From contig JAUIRK010000960.1 in NCBI GenBank assembly GCA_030549495.1, positions 463,501-527,500 of the forward strand: a DNA stretch of 64,000 nt. The letters run 5' to 3'. The translations under genes and the position numbers were made by a program. Numbering within the stretch: the stretch's first letter is position 1; each line of letters begins with the position of its first letter. Source of the DNA: Nectonema munidae (Eukaryota; Nematomorpha; Nectonematoida; Nectonematidae). Shown piece by piece: positions 1-13,400 of this stretch. The notes beneath the pieces are model-generated. The model made no database searches. It was not told where the DNA came from and worked only from the letters and a program-made list of their open reading frames with translations.

Positions 1-239
1 TAATTGGGTAAAAACGAAGAAACAATTCAAAATGTTATTTTTTTTGTTAAAGGGGCCGATTTCACTTATGTTCAGGATATTTAATCTAACCGCCTTTATT
101 AATATACAACACAAAGTAAAAATACAGTTAGTTCATGAAATTTTAATAAACGACATGAAAACTTAAATAGAAGATAAAAAAAATTTTTGTAGTACATTTT
201 TCAATTCAATAATAAAATTTCTTTTCCAGCATCTTCTTC

Positions 240-2225
240 GATTTTTCTTTTTTTTCCTTTCACTTCCTCAATTTCTTTCAAAGTTTTTTTAATAGAAACA
301 TTCTTTTCTCTAGACTTTCTAAATTTTTTTCTTTTTGAAGATAATCTTCATATAAATCTCTGGCATTTTTGCAAAACAACATAAATTTATTGTCGATTTT
401 AATAGAAAGCGGTCCTCCAGCTTCAATCACAGTATACCAAATGATTCTTCTCGCCTTTCAAATTACTGTCAATGCAATGCTTCCTCACTGAAAATCCCCT
501 TTCTAAGTTTGCATTGTCATAAAACATGATCAATATTTTTGACAGAAAAGATTTTAAAGAAGCAGAAACATTAATTTCATTATAAATCGAGATGAAAAGA
601 TCATCCAATCTATCGTGCTCCCAATTGAAATTTTGTAGTAATTCTTTTACTGAATGATCATTATATAAATCTAAGATAATCATTTTTAATTTCATCAAAA
701 TTCAATCGCAGAAAATTGATTTAACAAATTCATACGAATTAAGCAAACATTCAGTCTACGAACATCTCCTGACAAACTAATTTTCGGTGATTGGCAACTA
801 ACACCTAACGTAAGAGGATAGATATACGACAACGCTCTAAAATTTCTTTGATAAAAAGAAAACATTCTTTTTAAATGTCAAAACACATTGTTCTGATACT
901 TTTTTAGAGGCGCATCTTTTATCCCATTAAGTGCAGCAAGATAACTTATGAGATATTCATCGTTAAATTACTCATACATTTTTGCCATTACTATTATACG
1001 AAAAAGCGAACTAATTAAAAAAAATTCTTCATGAAGCAATGGAAGAACAAGAGGAGCATTTCTTTGAAATTTGGTTAAAAAACTCTCACGAATTTTTGAA
1101 ACGCCCAGAAAAAAACAGTTTTGCTTCTATCTAAAAAATTTGTACGTTTTTAAATAGTTGAGATTCATTCATATTTTAATGAGATCATCAGCAGGTGGTG
1201 CAAAATCATTAAAACTTGAAAGTAAAATTTTAGAAGTGGATGTGGGAGAACTCTTACTAATGAAAGTTCTTATGTGGGGTAATATTCTAATAGCAGTAGA
1301 AACAGCTTTACTATTTTCTGTCCGGGGTGTTATAGAATATTTCAAGGGAAACTCTCTAGAAGCAGTTATTTTGGTGAAAATTATATCTCAAAAACTCTAG
1401 CAACTTCCATTGATTTTCTTATGACCTGATTTCAAGGCACCATGTATAACATGCAATGAGCAGCTTCTAATCCCAAGATCAAGAAGCTTGGGAGAATCAG
1501 TATCTACTTGTAACTCATCTTTAATTAATCTCAATAATTTCAAATTGACATTAGAACCATCCATGCTTTATCATTCTGTTTATTAAACAAACATCAGGGC
1601 CCAATGCATTTTTAAGGTGGAAAAACAGATCTGCTTTAGCTGAAAATAAAAATTCCGAGGTTAAATAACTCGTTATGACCCTGTGAGTGTCTGGATGTTC
1701 ATACTTCACATGGATATCGATTTGAATTTTCTGACTTACTTTAGGCTTCATCAAAAGATACTGCAAAATTTTTGGAATTTTAACTATCATTTTCATCAAG
1801 CTATTTTAGAATCTGAAAACATTGATTCAAATGATCGTTGGCATGTCTCTGCTGCTCTATTTGAAATATGTGCAGATGTGGAAGTTAGAACCCAAAGAAT
1901 TTCAGCTTTCAGAACTTCTTTCGATAAATTTAAGCTTGGTTTAACAGATTGGGAACTTGAGGCTCTATTAATTGATTCTAAAGACATATCTATTGCATTT
2001 TCCCTTTCAGTAACTTCATCAGAATGGGCAAACGGATTTGTAGAATTAAAAATCTTTAGAAGTTGTCACACTATATGTAGCTTTTTTGTGTTGATCACTT
2101 TTAGTGTGACTTGTGAGAGCTGTTTTTCCCATATTATAGAGCGAGATATTTTTCAAACAAAATTTGCATGTATAGCATATTTCTCATTCACTCCCTTTTC
2201 TAACCATAGACTGAATTCAGGATGA
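240..2225 (-). pseudogene. Decayed DNA-transposon transposase (hAT-like, zinc-finger N-terminus)
   Basis: Read on the minus strand, separate frames give pieces in the right order for one transposase. A C-x2-C...H-x5-H finger lies near 2165-2080 (CKFCLKNIS, NMGKTALTSHT). Then come KAEILWVLTSTSAHIS near 1900 and QIDIHVKYEHPDTHRVITSYLTS with FHLKNALGPD near 1600-1720. LHVIHGALKSG lies near 1430-1460 and ANLERGFSV near 480-500, where hAT-like transposases carry their C-terminal motif. Many stops and frame changes separate them, so it is inactive. Family placement is from memory of such sequences, not from a search. Confidence 0.65.
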
Positions 2226-2454
2226 AGATTTGCATCTAGCCAATCAACATTCATTTGAAGTAATCAATTTAATATGGTGCAAAAACAACATATACTAACA
2301 ACATATTAGATAAATGATTCCGAAAAAATGAATAACAAATTTAAAAAGGCAAAATAATAAAAACCTATTGAATGATTTACCTATGCATGGAGTTTAAATA
2401 GAACGGTACAGAAACATAATAATAGAAATACGGCATGAAATTTTCAAAAAATCC

Positions 2455-2496
2455 CTGACTTTTTCAGGTTTCCCTGACCTGTAGACACTATGAAAA
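2455..2496 (-). repeat. Possible terminal repeat of the decayed transposon
   Basis: On the minus strand this reads GTCTACAGGTCAGGGAAACC followed by TGAAAAAGTCAGGG, a CAGGG-rich motif found at the ends of some invertebrate DNA transposons. It lies about 230 bp upstream of the first transposase piece in the transposase orientation. The opposite end was not found. Confidence 0.35.
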
Positions 2497-2559
2497 TTTC
2501 AAGAAAACGGGGTGAAAAGTTTTTATTAAATTTTGAAAAACGATGTTTTTGGAATGATC

Positions 2560-3056
2560 GTATATATATATTAGGAGCTTAGCAAAGAAGACCTGGGGCA
2601 TAAAATACGCCGAGATTGCTTTGAAAATAATGTATTTAACTGTAACGCTTTTTATACGCGAATATCCTTCACATAAAATATTGAATTTTGTTGAAATTTT
2701 AAATATACATTAAGAGTATTAAAAAAATACATTACGTTAAAATTTTATCTGATTTAAAAGAAAAACTAAAAATTTATCAACGTATAAAAATTCCACAAAA
2801 GGTCTATATTAGGAGCTTGGCAAAGCTCCGGGCAGAGCCCGCGCTACCTATATACCCCCCCCCCCACTTTTATTTTTTGCCCCCCACCCCTGAAAATTTT
2901 TCCTGAGATTTTTTCATAATGTAAATTTTTATTGCCCCTTCACAAAATATTTTTTTAGCGCGGGTACTGCTCCGGAGCCATTAAAATATGCCGAAATTGC
3001 TTTGGCAAGAATACTATGTATTTAACTGTAACGTTATATATGTATACATCCTTTAT
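2560..3056. repeat. Diverged direct repeat pair with GAGCTTGGC palindrome
   Basis: A roughly 80-bp unit (GCCGAGATTGCTTTG ... ATGTATTTAACTGTAACG ... ATCCTT) occurs at about 2600-2673 and again at about 2980-3056 with several differences. TTAGGAGCTTRGCAAAG occurs at 2573 and 2809. The second carries the near-palindrome GAGCTTGGCAAAGCTC, also found as GAGCTTGGCGAAGCTC at 16013. Unknown interspersed repeat. Confidence 0.5.
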
Positions 3057-4014
3057 CTATAAACGACCACTAACTAGAATTTTTTACGATTTAAATATTT
3101 TTACGAACTCATCAGTCATCTCTATTGGCTTTGTGTTCACTCATCGTATCATCCATTAAGATTGTATCCAACATAGATGAATGAACGCTCTCGAAGTGAA
3201 TAATGATCAATACGCTGGATTTTCATGCTTGTTTACCACGCGTATTTGTTAATGTATCATTGCCTGTGCTTTGTTAATTTTATTATCTTTATTGGTTAAA
3301 AAATACTCTACAAAAAATAAAACCTATGACTGATGGAAAATCTATGCCAATTGATTGCATACATATGACTATTGAAACGAAAGATATTTTTAGCGATTTT
3401 TTTGACGTATATGAAAATATAATATTAAAAAACCAATTAAGTTTTCTATTCTTGAAAATAAATACATCAGTATTTTGACATTTAAGTGGCGTGATAATTG
3501 TTTGTTAGATACTTGGATTTGATACCACAATGTTAGTTCGACATAGAATCATTTCTTCTTTGAGCACTCAACCGATGATGACGAAAACTGATTTTCAGTG
3601 GAAAAAACATCACAAATTGAATGGGAAGAAAAACAGAAAATAATTTTGGACAGAAGTTTATCAATTTCAAAATGCTGTTAAAGAAATGCCTTTCTTGATT
3701 TGTTATTCAAAATGTGTTTTGTTTAGTAGAATAATCAACCTAATATTATTAAAAATCGATTTAAGAACTTTAAAAAGTATATTGATTATTTCTGGTGGAA
3801 AAATAACAATAAAAGTTATGAATATTAATTGCCTTCTAAAGTTTTTGCAAAAATTCGCAGTGTACTAACAGCACATAAAAAGTTGAATTTACAATCTGCA
3901 TCTTCTAGTAGTGAAGTTTTTGAAAATTGACAATATTGCATAAATTTTAAACTCATAAAAAGTTTTTCAAATTTTTGTTATATGGAATAAAAAGTTCAAA
4001 TAGACATTTCTTAC

Positions 4015-4456
4015 CGAGAACTTCGATGTTACAAGAAGAAACATCTTTGCCAGCATCATTTTGCAAAGTTACAGATAAGACGCCAGAGTCATCACGTTGT
4101 GCATCTTTGATTATGATTTTAGCGTGGCCATCTTTTGTAGTTATCGTCACACGTGGATCGTTTGGACTGATTTCCTGGAAATAAATGAACATTATTATCA
4201 TATGAATAATTACTGTGTATCATTACGCAGAAATAGAAGTGAAAAATGTTTATGTCTAAAAGAATTATATTCAATTTTGAGAAAAAAGTTTCCAAGCCAA
4301 CTAAGGCAAATCTTTATCTAAAATGAAATACCGTGTCATTGAGTTTCCATTTTGCACTAGGATTTGGTTCAGCAGCAAAGGGAATATCTAATTCAATATT
4401 TTCACCTGCTTTAACTTTGATATCTTTCATTGAAAATGGTACAATCTTTGGCGCAA
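4015..4456 (-). CDS. unc-22: Twitchin exons 54-55: Ig domain 14, last exons in view
   Basis: Exon 54 4332-4456, exon 55 4015-4174; residues about 3166-3260. APKIVPFSMKDIKVKAGEN, AAEPNPSAKWKLNDT|EISPNDP, then AQRDDSGVLSVTLQNDAG and IEVLG. The strand F Tyr is replaced by Leu (DSGVLSV). Exit at CTCG|GTAAGA, phase 1. No further FnIII or Ig exon is recognisable in 1-4014, so the next exon lies outside the window. Confidence 0.9.
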
Positions 4457-7400
4457 CTTAATACAAAATGTAAACGATTTAAAAGAAAGCAATTAAAAAA
4501 AGAATCTATCATTTTGAGAAGTCACATCCCGAAAGAGGCGCCTTAAAATCGAATATAAATCCAAATAATATTTTGTAGAAATATATATAATACCGTTTAT
4601 AAAGATTGGCATTAAACAAGTTTCCATAAATTAAAAATAACATTTTCACCATATGTTCTTAGCTTATAAAAACATTAAATGATCATAAATGAATTTGATT
4701 CAAATAAATTTAGAAAAGACAAAGATATCTTCAATACTAATAATATGTTATATTGTTACATGGATAATTTATTTTGATGATTTTATAAGAAGCTAGATTT
4801 AAAAGGTTATGAAGAGAAATTTTTCCCATAAAATTCAATTAAAAATGAAATAAAACTAAATTTTTAGTTTTGAAATCAAGGATAATAATATAAAGAATGA
4901 TCTTTAATAAAAAATTGTTCCACAACTAATTAACAGAAAGAATTTTAATTGAAGTTGTTTATCAATTTATTTTCAAAGATGAATAAAAATACAAGTTCAC
5001 ATAATAATTATATCACAAAAGATTGCGTTATGGAAAAATTATAAAAATTAAATAAAGCAGTACTATGGGTATGATATAATTGCTAACGGAGGAATAAAAA
5101 TAACATATTTTTGAAGAGACCATCCAGAAAACACAAAATGGTATACGTTAATGGAACATGAGAATCCATTCATTTAGTGTTTACTTTAAAATATATGCTT
5201 CCAAATATGCTTCAGTTCAATCATTGCATATTAAATGTTTATTACTTATTTAACTCGTTTCCATTAGAACTTAATTTGAAATAATATACAATTTTAAGAA
5301 ATCATAAAACATTTTATCCAATGGAATATCTTTTCACTCAAGTAACGGCCCTCAACTTTATGTATATATTTCTTTACAACTCAAAAGTTTGATAAAAAAA
5401 CGTCCCAAGATCGAAATCGTAACGATAGGCGATATTTATCGTAATGTTTTTTTCATTTTCAGAACTCTATATCCGTCTTTGTACAATTAATCTCACATAA
5501 ATATTTATACTTATCGTATTTTCTTTTTTCCTTTCTTTCCTAATTTTGTAAAACCTGACAATAGTTATTTTTGGACGGATATACAATACCAGTCTAGAAT
5601 TCCATAAATTGACTTCACTTCTAATATGAATATTCAATACATAAATTATCCTATAAACAATTAAAACCTTATTGAAATTGCGTAAATATGTGCTAATAAT
5701 AGATATTTTTGATTTATTACATCTCCCAACTGTAATTTTTTTCTTCTTATGCAATTTCAAAAGGTATTTTTAAAAAAAGCTATCGTACAGTACTGTAATC
5801 TTTAAGCATGCGTATATCAACGCTAGTAGGAAATATTTAAAAAAGATGGAATCTGATTATACGAGTGTAAAAAAGACACGGGAAAACAGAGATAAATAAA
5901 ATGATTTAAAAAACTGCATGAGATGACCTGTAAAAAGCAATTAAAAATTGAAAATAAAAATGTTACTTATTCTTTCTTGAGCGGTGATTTTATTGGTGAC
6001 ATGACTCGGCTCACTTTCTCCAGCATTGTTTACGGCTTTAACTCTGAACTGGTACTCCTGTCCTTCGATCAAGGAAGGAACGGTCACTTTTGTGCAGTTG
6101 GGATCGACTTCAATGCACTTCCTAAAATCACTGTACTTGTCTTTCAACTCAACCACATACTTCGTTAATGGCGATCCTCCATCAGAAGAAGGTGGTTGCC
6201 ACTCCAAATCAGCATGATCTTTACCCCAATCCAAGATCTTTAAATCTCCTGGAGAATCTGGAACTTCTAAACAAATACGCAAAATGTTGATGTCTGTTTG
6301 TTTATATGAACTCTTATTGTCTCAAGTATAAAAATCATCTGCTTTAACCCATTATACCACAAATGGGATGTAAAATTAAATTCTTTTGTAAAACCCTATT
6401 TTTCCAACGTTCATTTTTCGAACAAATTTTATGAACTCTGTGAGCGTTGATAAAAGCAATTATTTTCATTACATTTTGTTTTTTCTGATTTATAAAATGT
6501 TTTAAACGAGAAGCTGATATTTTCAGTAGGTTAAGTACAGTTTTCCAAAAAAATATGTTAACTTTTTATATCTTATAATAAAATAATAGAAGTAAAGGTA
6601 TCTAATATTCTTTGTAATTGAAAAATTTTAGAATTTTTTAGTTATCATTTATCATCCCACTAATGGGATAATGAGTAGAAACTATGCAATCATGTAATGC
6701 ATATATAATATGCATGATTCCTTGTTACAAAATAACGCAAACTAATCCCAATCTGAGAGTTGAGGGAAAAGTTTTTTTCCCGGAAAAACTGAGTTTGAAG
6801 TATTTGAAGAAAGATTTTCAAAATCTGTTTTACAACTCAATATTTCTCAATCAATTTTTTATGCTAATCAAAAATACAAAACGGATTTATCAATTTGTAT
6901 TTTTTGCTTTTCTTGGACTTCTAAGAAAACAAGTGGATATCATAAACTAGTGGTTTCTAACCTTTTTCTTCCCAAAGTCGCCCCTTTGAGTGAAATTTTT
7001 TTCCCCACCCACCCATGTTTAACGATTTAAAAAGTGAAAGAATAAAACTTAAGAAAATAAACAAAAAACAAAATCAAATATTTTTCATAAAATTAAATTC
7101 AAAAAAATATGAACCATGAAATTCAATGGCTTCCTTGCGGCTGATGATTTTTTATTATTTCATTCAAATTAGGACTTATTTTTGTAGGTTTAAACCTTAA
7201 GTTCTCTGTCTCATCTATTTTTAATTTATTTCTTTGTTTGTTTTTCAGATATAGCGCAGCACTGAAACCCGTTTCCACCAGGTATGTCGAAGGAAATTCG
7301 AAAAATAAGATTTCAATTTCCTTCCAAAGGTTTGGATATAAAAATCGCCTTTCAACCCATAATTTTTCATATCCTGATAAACTAAATGAGGCTATGATTA

Positions 7401-10400
7401 AAGGATATATGAAGTCAATGATAAAATTAATTCATTTCTTGGACATCAAACTTGAAAGGATCAAAACACCACTCAGGAACTTGAACATCAATCAAGTCTT
7501 TGAACCATTGCTCCATATCGGATTTCAATGAATTCATGTGATCAAAGTACACTTTTATAACATCATCATCAATTTTTATGCCTTCTTTAAAAATAAAATT
7601 AGGATTGGGAAACTGGTGAAAGTCATGGCGGCGTAAACTTGAGCAAATATCTCTAATTGTTGATGAACCCACCAAAAATTCTCTTATAGCTTTTATTATG
7701 TTAGATATCTTTCTTGAAGTAAATCATTGAATTTTCCAAAAATATTAGCCAGATTAGCAAAGTCGTTTTTAATTGAACATGTTTACTTATCCTCATCTTC
7801 GAAAATACTAAAATGCTATTATAAAGTTCAAAAAATCTTTGAAGACAGTTTCCTTTCGATAGCAATCTCACTTCAGTGTGCATCAAAAGATAGCTAAACT
7901 CTTTTTCATTTTACCTACAAAGATTTTGAAAAAGCCTATCAAGTGAGCTTGTCCTTATTTTATTAATTGTTTTTATAACAATTTGTCAAGATTTGAAAAT
8001 GTTTGGTGACATCATTTTACCGAAGAAATGTTGTCTATGAAAAAAACAATGGCTAAAATATTTTCAATGAAATGCATTTTTCAAGAAAAAAGTTTTCTAC
8101 AACCTTAAAAATTGTTAAACCCTTTGCATCAAATCAGGCTTCGCAAATAATTCTGAATGGTTATCAATGTAGCTAACATAAGCAAGCAAGAGCGACTGAC
8201 TGTTGATCATTTGAGATTCATCTATTTGTAAAACAAATTGTTTGAATCTTAACTGGTTACATAACATAGTTTCTACGTTTTTTGACATTCCATTAATTCT
8301 TGCCAATACTGTGTTGTCACTCAACGGAACAAATGAAAGTAAATTATTATCGCACTAACCAATCATTATGCCAACAAATTTTTTGATACAAGGTAGTATC
8401 AATTTTTCTCAACATTATGTACCTGATTTCCCAATTAGTAGAGAAATTTTGTATCATGTTAAAAGACCCTTCTCAAGATTATTTATACTTTTAGAAATAT
8501 TAATACTTAAACTAGTTAATTGGGAGTGCTTCATCGCTTCATTGGAAAATGATTTACCACAAATTAAACATAAAGGTAATTTATCATTACTAGGACATTG
8601 AATAAAACCAAATTTCAATTAATCTGAGGAATATTGACGACATTTTCTCTTTTCAGACATTCACAACCCTAGCTATTTAGCATGGATCTTCGCAAACAAA
8701 CAGTTGTTGTAATATCCCTATACCCTTTCTAACACAGAAGGAAGGAATGTGTGATGTAATGCAAGTCCATCATCACATGGTTGTAGTCAAGAGATAACAA
8801 CAGCTCTATTGCAAATAGTACAATTCATTCCATGTAAGTGTATGCGTATGTTAATTCGCATATTTACGTAAGAGTCTTATGTGTCTTGTTTTATCGGCGT
8901 GTGTCAATCTTATTAATGCATCATTATGATTGAGCAAATAGAGAGTCTATAATCAAATGCAAAAAAATAAAAACTTCACTGTAAATTATATATCAAAAAT
9001 ATATAAAATTAAATAAAAATGATAAAGCCCCCCGTGGGCGATAACACCCAGGTTGGGAACCCCTATCATAGACTTCAAAGCGAGCCAATGTATGTATTGG
9101 AAACAAGTAAGAGATACAGAAATATCAATTTTGTTCAAAACTTCAAGTTTAAATTTTAACGTTGATAAGAAAAACCGGATGTTCCAGTTTTCTCCTTATT
9201 TAGAATCGGTGAAACAAAATTTTAAAACATTTGGAATTTTCTTCTATAACTAGTCTACCGACGAAATGATGATCAGATAATATGGTCATCATCCATGTAA
9301 AATGTACATGTGTGGAAGTGGATAAAATTGGGCTAAATATTTCGGTGCGTTTGTAGCTCAAGTGGTTATTTGTTTGACTTTTAACCTTACTGTGGGAATG
9401 ATGAAAGCAGGATTGGATCTTTAGAAGAAAGTGTCGTTTCCAATTTGATGAAAATAAATGCTAACATCAGGTTAATCTTTTTTTTTGATATTTTTTCTCT
9501 GGTTATAGCATTATGAAAACGGGTTGAAAGCAACTAGCACAATCCATGAAGTGAGAATAAAGAAGTGCCACGTCATGTCATACAAACAAATGAAAAAAAA
9601 GAATTGGGGTTTGGTAAAGTTCCATATAAAATGGCTGGATAATAAACCCCTTATGTTGGTGGCGAATTACAATGATATTGAGCCACTTGAAAAGGCAAAA
9701 GGATATTCACTAAGTGACAAGAAAGTAAAGCTTCAAATTCCACATGTGATATCTAGCTATAATGCGAATATAAGCGAAGTTGAATAGGTTAGACAAGATG
9801 GTATTTCTTTATACAATACGCATCCGATCAAAAAAAATGGTGGTGGCCAATTTTCACTGAGATGATAGATATTGCTGAAATGAAAGGAAGATGGAGACGT
9901 CGCTGCAAATTCAAGGTCCACCTTGGCTCGCCAGGACAAAGACTTGCTCATTAGAGCGAATGGTTCATGATGATGATGATAGACATGGCTTTAGTGAACT
10001 CATGGAGGCTCATCAAATTTCTGACAAAGAATATAATCGGTTCCAGCTATTTCTCACAAATATAATAAAAAATATATAAAAAAAAATTTCTAACAAAGAA
10101 TATTGATGGGTTCCAGATAAAATCCGATTTGCACATGGAAATCACTAAATTAATTCAAGAAATACCAAGCGTCTGTGCAGCTTCTGTAAAAAAAACTAAA
10201 AAACATTGTAAACAATGTAATGTTTCTTTACATGGAAACTGTTTTAAAAATTGGCACTCTAAATAAAGTTTTTCGATTTTAAAATTAACATATTCATTTT
10301 GCTGAATTTTGAAACTTATTGTGTCCATTATCCCACATGTAGGATGTGAAATATTTTAAGATGATTGGAATTTTTTGTGTTTTAAGACTTAATTATACAA

Positions 10401-13400
10401 ATAAGAGTTTATTCATTCGAAATTTTGATCAGTTACATCTTTTTAAATTATTGTGGTTGTCATTGGGTTAAATATATGAAATTCTATTGAAAAAGAAAGT
10501 AAATGATTACTCTCCAAATTCTAGTCCTCAAAGCGTTAAGGATAAAAGAATACACATCTTACCATAAGGAAGTTTAGCTAGAGCAACTTTTGAAGCAGGA
10601 CTAGGCTCATTTGGACCAGCAGCATTCACGGCAGATACCCTATACTGATACTCTTTACCAGCAACAACTGCTTCATCCTTGAAATCTGTTCCCTTAAAGC
10701 GAAATGACAACATTCAGAAAGTGATAAATCAAATAAGTGTCCTAGCGTTAAACCAAAATTCTGAAATACACAACTACCATTCTTATACAAACAACTGATA
10801 TTCGACACGTTCTAAAAAGAACACGCTTACAGGGCAAAGTGTAAGTGCATCAAATGCACTGGAGAAAGTGAATTCCTAATAAAAATTTATCACTTTATAA
10901 TACAAACTAATGTCTTTTGCTAACTTTAAGCTTTTTTTTATTATCAATATTTGCCATTTTCTTTTCAAGCAAAAGACATGATATATCTTCATTAACTCTT
11001 TTACCTGAATTAATCACCTAAAATAAAAACCATCTTCTTTAAGTTATATAAAATTTCATTTAAAATGAAAGGCAGGGGATAAAATTGGCATAAACTAATG
11101 GGCAATTGCCTAAAATGATGTAATTTGGCAAGGATATCATTAGCATCTCAATGGAAAGTTGACCCATTACATGTAAACAGGAACAGAGTAAACAATTTAT
11201 AAAAAATAAAAAATATTTAGGTATACAAAATTGTCTGAATATTTTTTTTTATAAAAAAGATTTCAAAGATGAATATTCAAAAAAATTGGATGGCATATAT
11301 TTCAAGATTTGGACAACTTTACACACTCCCAGTTGTGAAGTATTGACAATTTAAGAGATAATTTACATCAATAAGCTCGTGATTCAGTTTGACCCATTTT
11401 TTAGACTTTGGATCCTTTCTTTCTACAATGTATCCTTTCAACTTAGCTCCACCATCACTCTTGGGTTTAGTCCACGAAATGTTAATGTGATCATTACTTC
11501 TATCTTCGATAACAGGGGCCTCCATCTGGTCCGCTGTATCTAAAAAACGAAGCAAATATATGAGGTGAAATGGAAGAAATTATTGAGTAAAGGAAGATAC
11601 CGAATGGATTTTTGGCCTTAATAGATTTTTCCGTTTCCAAGTTCTCAGATGTTCCGTGCATGTTTTCTGCTCTCACCCTAAACTTGTAGTTTTTGCCTTC
11701 ACTAAGCTTTGGTACAACACAAGTTGTTCCTCTCTGGAAACTACTGACCGGCTTCCACACCCCACTTTCTTCTTCCATCTTTTCAACGATGTAGTTTTCG
11801 ACAGGAGCTCCACCATCATCATCTGGAGGTTTCCAGTTAAGCGTGACGGAATTCTTTGTAACATCACTTACTTCCAGTGGACCTTTCGGAGTGCTTGGAG
11901 AGTCTGAAGATTATCAAGTTTAGAATATACATAATATAATATTTGAATCATAATAGCTTTGTGTAAATAGTAAAATAATGAGATAAAATTTTTTTTTTGC
12001 ATAAATTCGGTAAAATAATGAATCCTACATGATTTTGTGTTTTATACATCTTTACTCTTTTTAGCCTTTCATATTTCATCTCTATAAGTCTATTTGTAGT
12101 TCTTAAGGTATATTATAAATGCATCAAATTTGTGAACCTTATTTGATGTAAAGTTAAAAATCTCATTTTAAATATACAGAGAATATATATTTTTTTAAAA
12201 CATAATATGGGTTCAAACCTCATTATCCAAAAAAAAGTCATTCACGGTCATGATTCCGATGTTTGAAACTTCTGATTTAAATTATGCATGTATTAATCCA
12301 ATTAAGATTTTAATGATTATGGGCTCAAAAACGGATGATTTATCGTTAAGAAGTTTTCAAAATAAATGATTCAGATAAATAGGGATATGGAAATCAATTG
12401 AAAAAAGAAAAGAGGAAGGCCAAAAAGAAGCATCATGGAAAAACTTCTTAATTGTGATTTAAGAGAATGTCATATGACAAAAAAGACGTCTAAAATATAA
12501 ATAATGATGATGATTCACATCAATAATATGGTCCTCATAATTTGGTGAAGATTTTATTGTTTTGATGGATTCATCGACGAAGAATGATAATGAAAAATTC
12601 TTTCCCGATAATCATTAAGCACGCGACACTTAATCATTCAGACAATGTTTAGTCAAAACTTTCACAGATTTTTAAAATAATGTTTTTTAGTAAAAGAGAT
12701 AGATACACTTTGTAATCTTATTGATCTTTCAATTTTAAAATGAATAACAAAATAAAATTAAACAAATTCTTACTGGATATATCCAACTAAGAAAAACAGT
12801 GTTTTAAAAATATAGATGACCGAAACTTATTGAGCAGATTTGTATTTAAAAGATTTAATAAACACAGATGGTTATAATGTTGTAAAGTCAATAATAGTCT
12901 ACTCAGATGATTAACAGTTTAATAAAGTAAATTAGAGTATTTATTTGCTAAATTTGTCTAGTTGTCACGTGATTAAATGTCTGCAAAACCTAAAAACAAA
13001 ATTGAAGTAATTTATTTCGAAACTTACCCAAGACTGTGATTTTGACAGTGTGTGAATCTGTTCCATATGTGTTGCTTAACTTTAGCGTGTATTCGCCAGC
13101 ATCCTTTCTAGAACACTTTTCACATTCAATCATCGTTCTATCTTCGCCATTGTTTATGAGGAAGCCTCCTTCACCAGAAACAATCCTTTCGCCATCCTTT
13201 GACCACGATATATCCGGTATCGGATCCCCAACGAACGGAACATCGAATTTAATCGCTTGACCAGCTTTCACTCGAAGATCATACATAGCAGTTTTATCAA
13301 TTTTTGCAGGAACTAAAATATTCCATTTTTGAAATCAAATAAAATTTACCAAATAAAAGTGTGAGAAATCAGTAAATTGAAACGACATTACCAATCAAAG

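Larger units (their letters stand above)
1..4014 (-). other. Partial intron of the twitchin gene, at least 4.0 kb
   Basis: Follows the exon 55 donor. It holds a decayed transposase (about 240-2225), a possible transposon terminus (2455-2496), a diverged repeat pair (2560-3056) and a C tract near 2851. From about 3060 to 4014 I see only AT-rich sequence with no coding similarity I recognise. Confidence 0.7.
6344..10471 (+). mobile_element. PiggyBac-like DNA transposon, decayed, split by a hAT insertion
   Basis: Both ends carry TTAA followed by CCCA: left TTAACCCATTATACCAC at 6344, right (reverse complement) TTAACCCAATGACAACCAC ending at 10471. TTAA is the piggyBac target site. Inside, on the + strand, are transposase pieces: FQFSPYLESVKQNFKTFGIFF, STDEMMIR and YGHHPCKMYMCG (9185-9330), LKATSTIHEVRIKKC through WLDNKPLMLVANYNDIEPLEK to VISSYNANISEVE (9524-9787), and a KKWWWPIFTEMIDIA-like stretch near 9825-9880. 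These match the piggyBac DDE domain in order. In-frame stops (for example before STDEMMIR) and frame changes make it inactive. It lies in the intron between exons 52 and 53, opposite in strand to twitchin. Confidence 0.85.

Noticed and set aside
1683-2225. 180-residue + strand open frame
   Set aside because: The opposite strand carries recognisable transposase motifs over the same bases, so the + frame is a shadow.
9350-9425. tRNA-Lys-like sequence (TAGCTCAAGTGG, then CTTTTAA)
   Set aside because: It lies between matching piggyBac transposase segments and has no proper T-arm or acceptor stem; coincidental similarity.
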